Shown here in pieces: positions 13,703-20,313 of a stretch of 64,000 bases of DNA. The position numbers were made by a program, and so were the translations under genes. The notes below the pieces were generated by a model that worked only from the letters and a program-made list of their open reading frames with translations, was not told the origin of the DNA and did no database searches. This DNA is from Lysobacteraceae bacterium (GTDB taxonomy: Bacteria > Pseudomonadota > Gammaproteobacteria > Nevskiales > Nevskiaceae): NCBI GenBank assembly GCA_013823855.1, contig PNMW01000042.1:22401-86400 (forward strand), read 5' to 3'. How positions within the stretch are numbered: position 1 is the first letter of the stretch; every line of letters begins with the position of its first letter.

Positions 13703-13866
13703 TGCCGCTGCCCTCTTGGCACCGCCGCCCCTTGAACGATCTTCCCGCACCGCTCACAGCGCCAGATCTTGTGCCCTTCGAGCGAGATCATGTGGAAGCG
13801 CCAGCGGTGGCCGATGACGAGGCACGCCGCTGCGCTGATCAGCAGCCGTAGGTCCCGTAGTTGCAC
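13699..13866 (-). CDS. Small protein with hydrophobic N-terminus and zinc-knuckle-like CxxC
   Basis: The frame reads 55 codons from a GTG at 13866, inside the end of the secreted 106-residue gene, to a stop overlapping the next start. The product has a hydrophobic segment (LRLLISAAACLVIG) and then HRWRFHMISLEGHKIWRCER with CGKIVQ, giving CxxC. A shorter version from an internal ATG would keep only 30 residues. The frame is plausible because both ends dovetail with neighbours, but the start is uncertain. Confidence 0.45.
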   Translation of the reverse strand: MQLRDLRLLISAAACLVIGHRWRFHMISLEGHKIWRCERCGKIVQGAAVPRGQRQ

Positions 13867-14159
13867 TTCTTCTCGGGCTTCGGATCGAAGCTGTTGTAGT
13901 AGCCGTCGCGATCGTTGTCGTACATGCCGTAGGCGCTGTTGCGCTTGTTGGTCGCGCCGCCATCGCGACTGAACTCGTCGCGCTGTCGACCGCCGTAGGT
14001 CTGCGATCCGTAGTTGTCGTAGCGATTGGCGTTGGGCGCACTTCGCATGTGCGGGGCGACATAGGTGCCGTCCTTGCGGTAGTAGCCGTTGACCATCTGA
14101 GCAGCGGCATCGTGGACTACGAACAACAGCGCAGCAGCAGCAATGACCTTTTTCAGCAT
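13839..14159 (-). CDS. Small exported protein in the cI operon (106 aa)
   Basis: A strong ribosome site (GGAGGAGG) precedes the ATG at 14159. Residues 1-21 are a classic signal peptide (MLKKVIAAAALLFVVHDAAA, cut before Q). The mature part is about 85 residues, rich in Tyr, Asn, Gly and Arg (YYRKDGTYVAPHMRSAPNAN, then YDNYGS) and ends CNYGTYGC. Similar short YVAPH-type secreted proteins occur on bacterial chromosomes and prophages with no known role. Two cysteines near the end could form a disulphide. It lies 31 bases downstream of another exported gene and should be transcribed with the repressor, suggesting a lysogenic-conversion function. Confidence 0.75.
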   Translation of the reverse strand: MLKKVIAAAALLFVVHDAAAQMVNGYYRKDGTYVAPHMRSAPNANRYDNYGSQTYGGRQRDEFSRDGGATNKRNSAYGMYDNDRDGYYNSFDPKPEKKCNYGTYGC

Positions 14160-14190
14160 GGCTTCCTCCTCCGTGGATAACTGCGAGCGG

Positions 14191-14502
14191 TCAACTTTTC
14201 CGCATCTGTGCAGCAAATAGTTCAGCGCAGCCCATGCGCTGCCAGCGCCTCTCGGCCTCAAGTCGCATTTCTTGGTAGTCGGCCCTACGTTGGCGAGACT
14301 CGGCCGAGCGATTGCCGGCTGCGCTTGCCTCCCGGTTGCTCTCGATTTCCCACTCATACGCCGACAAGACATCACGCAGGATCACGTCGTTGCAGTATTC
14401 AAGGACGTTGGAAGGCGGCTTCCATCCCGTCGACGCCTTGTTGTCGGCCGCGCCAGCCAGGAACGGCGCAAGCAGTGCTGCCACCACGATCGCTGATCTC
14501 AT
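14191..14502 (-). CDS. Exported protein translationally coupled to the repressor (103 aa)
   Basis: The ATG at 14502 overlaps the cI stop (ATGA), so it is probably translated by ribosomes finishing the repressor. Residues 1-18 or so are a signal peptide (MRSAIVVAALLAPFLAGAAD). The mature protein is helical and charged: VLEYCNDVILRDVLSAYEWE, then a long RRADYQEMRLEAERRWQRMG helix. Three features (coupling to CI, export and small size) match superinfection-exclusion or lysogenic-conversion proteins. No sequence family is recognised. Two cysteines (in EYCND and MGCAE) could form a periplasmic disulphide. Confidence 0.75.
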   Translation of the reverse strand: MRSAIVVAALLAPFLAGAADNKASTGWKPPSNVLEYCNDVILRDVLSAYEWEIESNREASAAGNRSAESRQRRADYQEMRLEAERRWQRMGCAELFAAQMRKS

Positions 14503-15122
14503 CTGAGCTTCCTCGTCGCAGCAACGACCACGCCGATGACGCGGCCGTTCTCGGGCATCGGTTTCATGGGGTACTGAGGGTTCATCGGCCGCAGCAGCCA
14601 GTCGTCGCCATCGCGCACCAGCTGCTTGAACGTGGCCTCGGCCGCGCCGTTGCCGACGATGACGAAGTCGCCGGCCTTGTGATCGGTGTCCGGCTCGACG
14701 ATCAGGATCGTGCCCGGCGGGAAGTCCGGCGCCATGCTGTCGTTCTCGACGCGCAGGGCGAAGGTCCTCGCACGCACTGGCGTGATCGCCGGGATCAGCT
14801 CGCATTCGTCGAGATCGGGAGGGTCGATCGCCAGCGTGAACGGGCCGGCCTGCACCCAGGACAGCAGCGGGACCGAGCCCCGGATGGCCGGGCCTGGCCG
14901 CACGTTGGCGTCCGCGTCTGTTCTTCCGCCTCGCCCCGAACCCAGCCATTCGGCCGTGACATTCAACGCCTTCGCCAGCTGCGCCAGCTTACGCGTCTCC
15001 GTCTGCTCGCCCGACTCGATGTCGGAAATGACGGGTTGAGACACGCCGGCTTTCCGCGCCAGCGCGGCCTGTGAGTAGCCGGCTTTCTCCCGCGCTTCCT
15101 TCAGTCGCTTTCCAAGGCTCAT
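14499..15122 (-). CDS. cI: CI-type repressor with S24 autoprotease domain
   Basis: A 207-residue LexA/CI-like repressor. The N-terminal HTH is clear (SQAALARKAGVSQPVISDIE, residues 17-36). The C-terminal half is a peptidase S24 domain: a probable self-cleavage site A92-G93 in WVQAGPF, catalytic S129 in ENDSMAP and K166 in ATFKQLV. RecA filaments formed after DNA damage would trigger cleavage and induction. It should bind the 14-bp ATAGGC-type operators found on both sides of the immunity region. The gene is leftward, divergent from cro, with AGGA about nine bases ahead of the start. It leads an operon of small, partly exported proteins. Confidence 0.93.
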   Translation of the reverse strand: MSLGKRLKEAREKAGYSQAALARKAGVSQPVISDIESGEQTETRKLAQLAKALNVTAEWLGSGRGGRTDADANVRPGPAIRGSVPLLSWVQAGPFTLAIDPPDLDECELIPAITPVRARTFALRVENDSMAPDFPPGTILIVEPDTDHKAGDFVIVGNGAAEATFKQLVRDGDDWLLRPMNPQYPMKPMPENGRVIGVVVAATRKLR

Positions 15123-15133
15123 GACTGAATCCT

Positions 15134-15187
15134 ATAGGCTGGCCTAATCGCCAAGCCTATTGACGCACCTATCGCCTTGCCTATACT
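15134..15187 (+). promoter_or_regulatory. PR promoter with three OR-type operators
   Basis: A rightward promoter reads TTGACG (15160-15165), a 16-base spacer and TATACT (15182-15187). Three 14-bp imperfect palindromes overlap it: ATAGGCTGGCCTAA (15134-15147), ATCGCCAAGCCTAT (15147-15160) and ATCGCCTTGCCTAT (15171-15184). One covers the -35 edge, one the -10, and one lies next to cI where it could control the repressor's own promoter. The half-site ATAGGC recurs in the OL region. Confidence 0.82.
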
Positions 15188-15214
15188 GTGCGCGACAGCA
15201 CATAGGAGGCGGCG

Positions 15215-15415
15215 GTGGACTGGAAAAACATACTGGCTGATCTGCTCGAAGCGGGTTTGAGCCAAAAGCAGATTGCTGACTCGGTCGGATGCAGCCAGCC
15301 GACGATTTCGGATCTTGCGACCGGGCAGCAGTCAGACACCCGCAGCCGGATCGGTTCGCAAATCCTTGCGCTGCACGCCAAACACTGCGCGAAGAAGAAC
15401 GAGCGCGCAGCGTGA
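15215..15415 (+). CDS. cro: Cro-like HTH regulator
   Basis: A 66-residue HTH protein starting at a GTG with AGGAGG eight bases upstream. The helix-turn-helix is LSQKQIADSVGCSQPTISDL (about residues 15-34), and its recognition helix SQPTISD resembles the SQPVISD of the adjacent CI. The tail is basic (HAKHCAKKNERAA). First gene after PR and divergent from cI, it fits the Cro role: competing for the same operators to commit to lysis. Its stop overlaps the next start (TGATG). Confidence 0.87.
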   Translation: MDWKNILADLLEAGLSQKQIADSVGCSQPTISDLATGQQSDTRSRIGSQILALHAKHCAKKNERAA

Positions 15416-15606
15416 TGCGCCTGCTCATCATCGCAGCCGCTGGCGCCATGTACGGCATCGGCATCGCCGATGCCACGCGCGGCGGCTGGTTCATCGTGGC
15501 GCTTGCAGTCGTCACGCCGCTGGCCGCGTTGTTCGCCGCCCATCTGCTGATGGCCTGGTACCGAACCCGCCGAGCAAGCGGCGACTTCCGGTGGTGGAAG
15601 CCGTGA
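15415..15606 (+). CDS. Small two-span membrane protein (63 aa)
   Basis: The ATG at 15415 is fused to the cro stop. The product is almost wholly hydrophobic: MRLLIIAAAGAMYGIGIADA as a first span, FIVALAVVTPLAALFAAHLL as a second, then a basic tail YRTRRASGDFRWWKP. It lies between cro and the replication gene, where lambdoid phages place cII, but nothing here resembles CII. Function unknown. Confidence 0.6.
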   Translation: MRLLIIAAAGAMYGIGIADATRGGWFIVALAVVTPLAALFAAHLLMAWYRTRRASGDFRWWKP

Positions 15607-16394
15607 ACTGGTACCCGCACCACCTCGGCGACTACGCCCAGGCGACCGCGCATCTGTCGATGCTGGAGGACGCTGCGTACTCGCGACTGCTGCGCTGGTA
15701 CTACGCCGAGGAGAAGCCGATCCCGGCAGACCTCCGCAGCGCCTGCCGGATCGCCCGCGCATTGACCGAAGCCGAGCGCGAGGCCGTGGCCGTCGTGCTG
15801 TCCGAGTTCTTCGCGCTGACCCCGGACGGCTACCGGCAGCCGCGCGCCGATCGTGAGATCCAGGCCTACACCGACAAGTCCGCGAAGGCTTCGCGCAGTG
15901 CGTCCGCACGCTGGAAACCGAAGTCCGAGCATAGCGATGGCATTGCGAACGCCGAGCGCGGCGCATTGCCATCGCATAGCGAACGCAATGCGAACGCATC
16001 GGATTCGGATGCGAACGCATCGAAAAACGATGCGAAGGCAATGCAAGCCAATAGCCAACAACCAACATATTCCGTTACTGACGTAACGGACGCTGCCGCG
16101 TCGCCGCCGGCAGCCGCTGTCGAGCCGCCGCCGGTCGACCCGGTCAAGGCGCTGTTCGATTCCGGCGTCGCCCTGCTGCGGGACTCCGGCTACCCAGACC
16201 GGTCGGCCCGCGAACTGGTCGGCCGCTGGCGGAAAACCGCGACCGATGACGCGGTGCTCGGTGCGATCCAGCGCTGCCGGGCGCTGTCGATCACCGACCC
16301 GGTGTCGTGGATCGCCGCCGCGCTGGCGCCGGCCACGCGCCGCACCTCACCGCTGGCGCTGCAGGCCAACCCGAACTACGAGGCCGGCCTGTGA
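15603..16394 (+). CDS. Replication initiator-like protein (DUF1376/YdaU) carrying the origin
   Basis: Residues 1-90 form a DUF1376/YdaU domain: NWYPHHLGDYAQATAHLSML, EDAAYSRLLRWYYAEEKPIP, then the QPRADREIQAY winged-helix edge. Residues about 105-160 are an Asn/Ser/Asp-rich linker encoded by repeated GCGAACGC words that look like replication iterons. The C-terminal domain (about 180-263) includes ALFDSGVALLRDSGYPDRSA and ALSITDPVSWIAAAL, a helical partner-binding module seen in lambda O-like proteins. With the DnaC-like loader next, it likely binds the origin and recruits the host helicase. Start chosen at the GTG overlapping the upstream stop; 15594 is an alternative. Confidence 0.8.
   Translation: MNWYPHHLGDYAQATAHLSMLEDAAYSRLLRWYYAEEKPIPADLRSACRIARALTEAEREAVAVVLSEFFALTPDGYRQPRADREIQAYTDKSAKASRSASARWKPKSEHSDGIANAERGALPSHSERNANASDSDANASKNDAKAMQANSQQPTYSVTDVTDAAASPPAAAVEPPPVDPVKALFDSGVALLRDSGYPDRSARELVGRWRKTATDDAVLGAIQRCRALSITDPVSWIAAALAPATRRTSPLALQANPNYEAGL
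15945..16070. other. Putative phage replication origin (iterons plus AT-richer flank)
   Basis: Five copies of GCGAANGC lie at 15945-15952, 15979-15986, 15990-15997, 16011-16018 and 16032-16039. The last four are spaced 11, 21 and 21 bases, close to whole helical turns, with extended agreement (ATGCGAACGCATCG) in two of them. An AT-richer stretch (about 16045-16070) follows. Lambda has the same design: iterons inside the O gene followed by an AT-rich unwinding region. Confidence 0.65.
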
Positions 16395-17134
16395 ACGCGG
16401 TCGACCTGCTGTCGGCCCCGATGTCGGCCCCGGAGCAGCGGGAGTGCGCCGCGCACGGCCCGTACCCGTCCCGGCAGATCGGCCAGCACTGGACCGGCTG
16501 TCCGACGTGCTTCCGCGAGGCGCTGGGCCGGCTGCGCGAGCAGGCACACCGCGAGCTGGTCGCGCAGCAGCGCGCCGACCGGGCGCAGGCGTTGCTGGCG
16601 ACCGCCGGCATCCCGCCGCGCTTCGAGGCCCGCCGTCTCGAGGAGTTCGCCGCCGCCGGCCAGAAGGCCGGGCGCTGGCTGGACCGTGCCGCATCGGGTG
16701 ATCCCGGCGCCCTGGCGATCATGGGGCCGGTCGGCACCGGCAAGACGGCGCTGTCCTGCGCGCTGGTCCGCGCAGCCTGCGAGCGCGGGGTCGTCGCGCG
16801 GTACTGCCGCACCGTCGACCTCCGCGACCGCACCCGGGCCGCATGGGACGGCAGCGGCAGCGAGGCGAACGCAATGGCCTGGTTCACGGCCCCCCGCATC
16901 CTCGTCGTCGACGAGATCGGCCTCGGCGGCGCCACGGCGTCGGATGTCGAGCGGCTGCACGCGATGCTTGACCGCCGGTACATGGACGCGGTGCCGACGG
17001 TGATCGTGACCAATCTCGACAGCGACGGCATCCGCGCCGCGATCGGGGAGCGAGCACGCGACCGCCTACGCGATGGCGCGACGACGATCCGTCTGCTCGG
17101 CGAATCCCGGCGTGAGCCGAGGGGTGCGGCGTGA
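16391..17134 (+). CDS. DnaC-like helicase loader
   Basis: A 247-residue AAA+ ATPase of the DnaC/IstB type. The N-terminus holds a small Cys/His element (ECAAHGPYPSR...GCPTC, residues about 17-43). The ATPase core follows with Walker A GPVGTGKT (about 114-121), Walker B RILVVDEIG and an arginine-finger region near ARDRLRDGA. It would load the host DnaB helicase at the phage origin in the preceding gene. The start GTG overlaps the upstream stop (GTGA), and its own stop overlaps the next start. Confidence 0.88.
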   Translation: MNAVDLLSAPMSAPEQRECAAHGPYPSRQIGQHWTGCPTCFREALGRLREQAHRELVAQQRADRAQALLATAGIPPRFEARRLEEFAAAGQKAGRWLDRAASGDPGALAIMGPVGTGKTALSCALVRAACERGVVARYCRTVDLRDRTRAAWDGSGSEANAMAWFTAPRILVVDEIGLGGATASDVERLHAMLDRRYMDAVPTVIVTNLDSDGIRAAIGERARDRLRDGATTIRLLGESRREPRGAA

Positions 17135-17895
17135 GCGCGCACAAGGACATCGCAATACCGCCGACGATCGCGAGCATGGTTGATGCCCGCGAGCGTGCCG
17201 TGCTGGCGCTGCGAAAGGTCTACGACGCGATCGAGCACGCACAGGCTGAATGTGCGCATATTGCCCGGCACGCCTTCCCTGCGGAGGTCGCCGGCCGGTT
17301 GTCGTTGCCGGAGGCGATCAAGGAAGTCGACCGTCGCGCATGGCGTGAAGCGTTCACTCTTGGCGGCTTCGACCGCATCTGGGATGCCGAGGCGCGTCGC
17401 AAGTTCAACGACTCCCTGAGCTACAGCGTGCCGGAGTTCAACGACGCGAATCTGCGCGCGACGCTGCTCGAATACCTGCCGCAGCAGGATCTCATGTTCA
17501 AGCGTGGAGCCGTCACGCTGCTGCGCCGACTGTCGGGAAATTACAAGTCGAACGCCGATTCCGGGTTCAAGCTCGGGCCGCGCTCGGTAGTCGGTGGCTG
17601 GTCAGCACCGAGTTTCGGTCGCGGCTTCCAAGTCAGCTACTACCGGCAGGACGAAGTGCGCGATCTGCTGCGCATTGTCGCGGTCCTGTCCGGTTTGGAG
17701 TTCCATCCCGGTGAAGCACTGGCAGCCGTAAATCGCGCATGGGCCGAGAAGCAGCCCTATGAAGCGTTCGGCCTGCGACTGGTCGCCTTCCGCAACCAGA
17801 ACGTGCACGTCTACCTCGACCAGACGCTGCTCGACCGCATCAACACTCTGATCGCCGACTACTACGGCGATAGAGCTGTCGGAGAGGCCGCATGA
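17131..17895 (+). CDS. DUF4942 domain phage protein
   Basis: A 254-residue protein of the DUF4942 family. Family features are LGGFDRIWDAEARRKFNDSL, NDANLRATLLEYLPQQDLMF, FKRGAVTLLRRLSGNYKSNA and the C-terminal RLVAFRNQNVHVYLDQTLLD followed by a closing helix. The N-terminal 60 residues are helical. DUF4942 proteins are frequent in phage and plasmid replication regions, sometimes fused to methyltransferases, but their activity is unknown. Here it follows the helicase loader with a four-base overlap, which suggests a DNA-metabolism role. Confidence 0.78.
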   Translation: MSAHKDIAIPPTIASMVDARERAVLALRKVYDAIEHAQAECAHIARHAFPAEVAGRLSLPEAIKEVDRRAWREAFTLGGFDRIWDAEARRKFNDSLSYSVPEFNDANLRATLLEYLPQQDLMFKRGAVTLLRRLSGNYKSNADSGFKLGPRSVVGGWSAPSFGRGFQVSYYRQDEVRDLLRIVAVLSGLEFHPGEALAAVNRAWAEKQPYEAFGLRLVAFRNQNVHVYLDQTLLDRINTLIADYYGDRAVGEAA

Positions 17896-18242
17896 GCGCG
17901 CAACTGGCGATCGACTTCGCCCGCATTGAGCGCGACTCCGCGATGCAGCGCGTCGGCGAGAAGGCCGAGCGCCTGCACGAAGGCTGGAGCGATGAAGCCG
18001 CCGCGTTTCTGCGCTGGTTCGTGGAGCGAAACGAGTGGTTCATCAGCGAGGACGTCAGCGCCGCCAGCCGCGAGGCCGGTATCCGCCAGCCGCACACCGA
18101 CCGGGCCTGGGGGCCGATCTACCGCCGCGCAGTGCGTGATGGGCTGATCGTGCAGGACGGCTGTGGCCGCAGCACGCGCCGGCACCTGTCGATCTGCCCG
18201 CGCTGGCGCAGCTCGATCTACAACCGGGCGCTGAAGCAATGA
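17892..18242 (+). CDS. Phage winged-helix-like protein (116 aa)
   Basis: A 116-residue basic protein. The part FLRWFVERNEWFISEDVSAA, REAGIRQPHTDRAWGPIYRR and AVRDGLIVQDGCGRSTRRHL has the rhythm of a winged helix (helix, helix, wing), and a basic C-terminus follows. Proteins of this type accompany replication genes in many proteobacterial prophages. DNA binding is inferred. It overlaps neighbours by four bases at each end. Confidence 0.65.
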   Translation: MSAQLAIDFARIERDSAMQRVGEKAERLHEGWSDEAAAFLRWFVERNEWFISEDVSAASREAGIRQPHTDRAWGPIYRRAVRDGLIVQDGCGRSTRRHLSICPRWRSSIYNRALKQ

Positions 18243-18712
18243 GCCGCCGCACGATCACGACCGACTGGTCACTGCAGCAGCTGATCGGCGACCTGCGCGC
18301 GGACTACCGGGAGCACGGCTACCTGCGGCTGTCCTGGTCGACCGACCACAACCGCAGCGCCGACCAGAACGCGCTGGCGCACCTCTGGTACGAGCAGGTT
18401 AGTCGCGAGCTGGGCGAGGACTCGGCAGACGACGTGAAGGCGTTCTGCAAACTGCACTTCGGCGTGCCGATCCTGCGCGCCGACGACGTCGAGTTTCGCG
18501 AGGCCTACGACACCAGCCTGCGTGGCCTGTCGTACGAAGTGAAGCTCAAGGCGATCCGGCTGCTGCCGGTCACGTCGCGCATGGGCGTCAAGCAGCTGAC
18601 CCGCTACCTCGACCAGATGCAGCAGCACTACGCGCTGCGTGGCGTCGTGCTGGAGGCGCTGGACAAGGACGAGGTAAAGCGCAGGGCGCGAGTGCGCCGG
18701 GTGGCGGCATGA
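18239..18712 (+). CDS. NinB/Orf-like recombination protein
   Basis: A 157-residue protein. The segment LRLSWSTDHNRSADQNALAH, LWYEQVSRELGEDSADDVKA matches the NinB/Orf pattern RSLDQNRKLWACLGDVSRQV in position and spacing. The C-terminal LLPVTSRMGVKQLTRYLDQM corresponds to NinB's STSRM.V.EF..LLE region. Lambda Orf (NinB) loads recombinases onto SSB-coated DNA. Its position with Ref-like and RusA-like nuclease genes fits the nin-type recombination block of temperate phages. Confidence 0.72.
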   Translation: MSRRTITTDWSLQQLIGDLRADYREHGYLRLSWSTDHNRSADQNALAHLWYEQVSRELGEDSADDVKAFCKLHFGVPILRADDVEFREAYDTSLRGLSYEVKLKAIRLLPVTSRMGVKQLTRYLDQMQQHYALRGVVLEALDKDEVKRRARVRRVAA

Positions 18713-19110
18713 AGCCCGGCGTTTGTTCGTACTGCGACAAGCCTGCGCGCTTAGTTTTCGGCACGGCGATCTACCCTCATCGCGACGATCTGTGGACGAA
18801 GCTGTTCTGGTACTGCGCTCCGTGCGATGCCTGGGTCGGATGCCACCAAGGAACTGACACCCCGCTCGGCCGACTCGCGAACGCCGAACTGCGCGGCGCA
18901 AAGCAGAGAGCGCACGCTGCGTTCGATCCGCTGTGGCAGCGCAAGCAGGTACGCGACGGCTGCTCGAAGCAGCGCGCTCGCGGCGCCGGCTATTCCTGGC
19001 TGGCAAAGCAGATGGGCGTGGAGCCAAAGGACTGCCATATCGGCATGTTCGACGTGCAGCAGTGCCTTCGCGTGGTCGAGATCTGCCGCTCGATTGGAGC
19101 ATCGGCATGA
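18709..19110 (+). CDS. Zinc-finger protein of the DUF3268 family
   Basis: A 133-residue protein with a zinc ribbon: CSYCDKPARLVFGTAIYPHR (CxxC) and FWYCAPCDAWVGCHQGTDTP (CxxC plus a third Cys/His), followed by PLGRLANAELRGAKQRAHAA and FDPLWQRK. These are the family markers of the zinc-finger-containing DUF3268 domain, widespread in phage and plasmid recombination regions. Its biochemical role is not known; nucleic-acid binding is likely. Confidence 0.8.
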   Translation: MKPGVCSYCDKPARLVFGTAIYPHRDDLWTKLFWYCAPCDAWVGCHQGTDTPLGRLANAELRGAKQRAHAAFDPLWQRKQVRDGCSKQRARGAGYSWLAKQMGVEPKDCHIGMFDVQQCLRVVEICRSIGASA

Positions 19111-19469
19111 GCGCCCTGAAGCGCTGGCACCAGTTCGTGCGCGGTTTCGGCTGCGTCATCTGCTGCAGCCCGGCCAGCATCCACCACCCGCGCGGCGGCA
19201 GCGTGGCGGGCGAGGCGAGTGCAGGGCGGAAGTCGAGCGAGGCCGGCGTGATCCCGCTGTGCCACTACCACCACCAGGGGGCCGAGGGCATCCATCACCT
19301 CGGCGTCGAAACCTGGGAGGCGAAGTACGGGCCGCAGACCGCGCACCGGGCAACGCTGCAGCGGCTGATTGCCGCATGGGAGCGCGACGCCGGGCGCACC
19401 GCGCCGCAGCCGCCGGCCGAAGCTGAGCCGGCGCTGCCGAAGATGCTGCCGCGATGGGGGGTGCGATGA
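19107..19469 (+). CDS. Ref-like recombination nuclease (RecA-dependent type)
   Basis: A 120-residue protein with a His/Cys metal centre: FGCVICCSPASIHHPRGGSV, GRKSSEAGVIPLCHYHHQGA and EGIHHLGVETWEAKYGPQT. These motifs match the RecA-dependent nuclease (Ref of phage P1) family, an HNH-like fold that cuts DNA at RecA-held D-loops. The C-terminus (PQPPAEAEPALPKMLPRW) is a disordered tail. The ATG at 19107 overlaps the preceding stop. It probably helps phage recombination together with the NinB-like and RusA-like proteins. Confidence 0.78.
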   Translation: MSALKRWHQFVRGFGCVICCSPASIHHPRGGSVAGEASAGRKSSEAGVIPLCHYHHQGAEGIHHLGVETWEAKYGPQTAHRATLQRLIAAWERDAGRTAPQPPAEAEPALPKMLPRWGVR

Positions 19470-19645
19470 ACCCCGTCCGCTGCGGCGACTGCGGCCATTT
19501 CATCCGGTCGACCATCAACCCCGAGCAGGGCATGGGCCGCTGCCGGGTGAATGCGAAGACCTTGCCGACCAGCTACCGAGGATACGCGCCGAGCCTGTGG
19601 CCGTTCAGCGAGCGCTACTGCCGGAGCTTTATCGCATGCACCTGA
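19466..19645 (+). CDS. Small zinc-ribbon protein (59 aa)
   Basis: From the ATG at 19466, inside the upstream stop, 59 residues are encoded. MNPVRCGDCGHFIRS gives one CxxC; GMGRCRVN and ERYCRSF provide two more cysteines, together a small zinc ribbon. Such proteins are common before rusA in prophages. Its last ten bases overlap the start of the GIY-YIG gene, probably the original overlap with rusA. Confidence 0.68.
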   Translation: MNPVRCGDCGHFIRSTINPEQGMGRCRVNAKTLPTSYRGYAPSLWPFSERYCRSFIACT

Positions 19646-20313
19646 TCCTGCCGTACCCGATATCTGCACCAGGCGTGTATCGCATTACTGACTCATCCAG
19701 TGGGCGCTTCTACATCGGCAGCAGCGTGAATATCGCGAAACGCTGGGCGCAGCACCAGCATCGCCTCGCGCGCGGCACCCATCCGAATCCAATGCTGCAG
19801 GCCATTTGGAGTGTGAATCCTGCGCGGCTGTCGATCGCAGTTGTTCGATTGACCGCATCAGATCGGTCTGAGCTGCTGAATGCGGAGCAGGTTGCATTGG
19901 ATGCCAGCAGGGTGGGATCAAACCCGTTGTGCATGAATGTGCTTCGCGTCGCCGGATCGCATCTGGGCCGAAAGCGCACTGCAGAGACTCGCGCCCGGCT
20001 GGCCGCTGCGAACACCGGGAAACAGGCCAGCGACGAGACAAGGGCGAAGCAGCGCGCAGCCAAGCTGGGGAAACCGCTCTCAGTCGAACACCGGAGAAAG
20101 TTAAGCAACGCGCGGCGCGGCTTACCCGGTACTCCACGAGCCGGAATACCGCGCCCAACGCTTCGTCGGTTCACTGACACGCAGGTTGCCTCTATTCGCG
20201 CCGATCGCGCCGCTGGCATGTCATGGCGATTGTTGGCACTGGAGTACGGCGTAGCGAAGGGAACGGTCAAGCGCATCGCTACGGGTGTGACTTATCGGAG
20301 GGCTTGCCAATGA
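19636..20313 (+). CDS. GIY-YIG homing endonuclease with NUMOD-type repeats
   Basis: A 225-residue endonuclease. The GIY-YIG core is PGVYRITDSSSGRFYIGSSV (residues 12-31), followed by catalytic-type R36 in AKRWAQH and a Glu in the LLNAEQVAL helix. Residues about 110-165 carry NUMOD3-like DNA-binding repeats (GRKRTAETRARLAAANTGKQ, then SDETRAKQRAAKLGKPLS and SVEHRRKLSNARRG). The C-terminus is an HTH (MSWRLLALEYGVAKGTVKRI). GC content is lower than that of its neighbours. The first 11 residues, MHLILPYPISA, resemble the start of the RusA encoded next (MIRLTLPYPCSA), as if the element had inserted into the beginning of rusA. Confidence 0.85.
   Translation: MHLILPYPISAPGVYRITDSSSGRFYIGSSVNIAKRWAQHQHRLARGTHPNPMLQAIWSVNPARLSIAVVRLTASDRSELLNAEQVALDASRVGSNPLCMNVLRVAGSHLGRKRTAETRARLAAANTGKQASDETRAKQRAAKLGKPLSVEHRRKLSNARRGLPGTPRAGIPRPTLRRFTDTQVASIRADRAAGMSWRLLALEYGVAKGTVKRIATGVTYRRACQ

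Noticed and set aside
13754..14110. Leftward 118-codon frame rich in Thr and Ala
   Set aside because: It is a shadow of the exported 106-residue gene in another frame and consists of repeats of Thr/Ala/Pro.
15930..16045. Repeated GCGAACGC words as a CRISPR-like array
   Set aside because: Units are only 8-14 bases with 3-26 base gaps and lie within a coding sequence; they fit iterons, not repeats with spacers.
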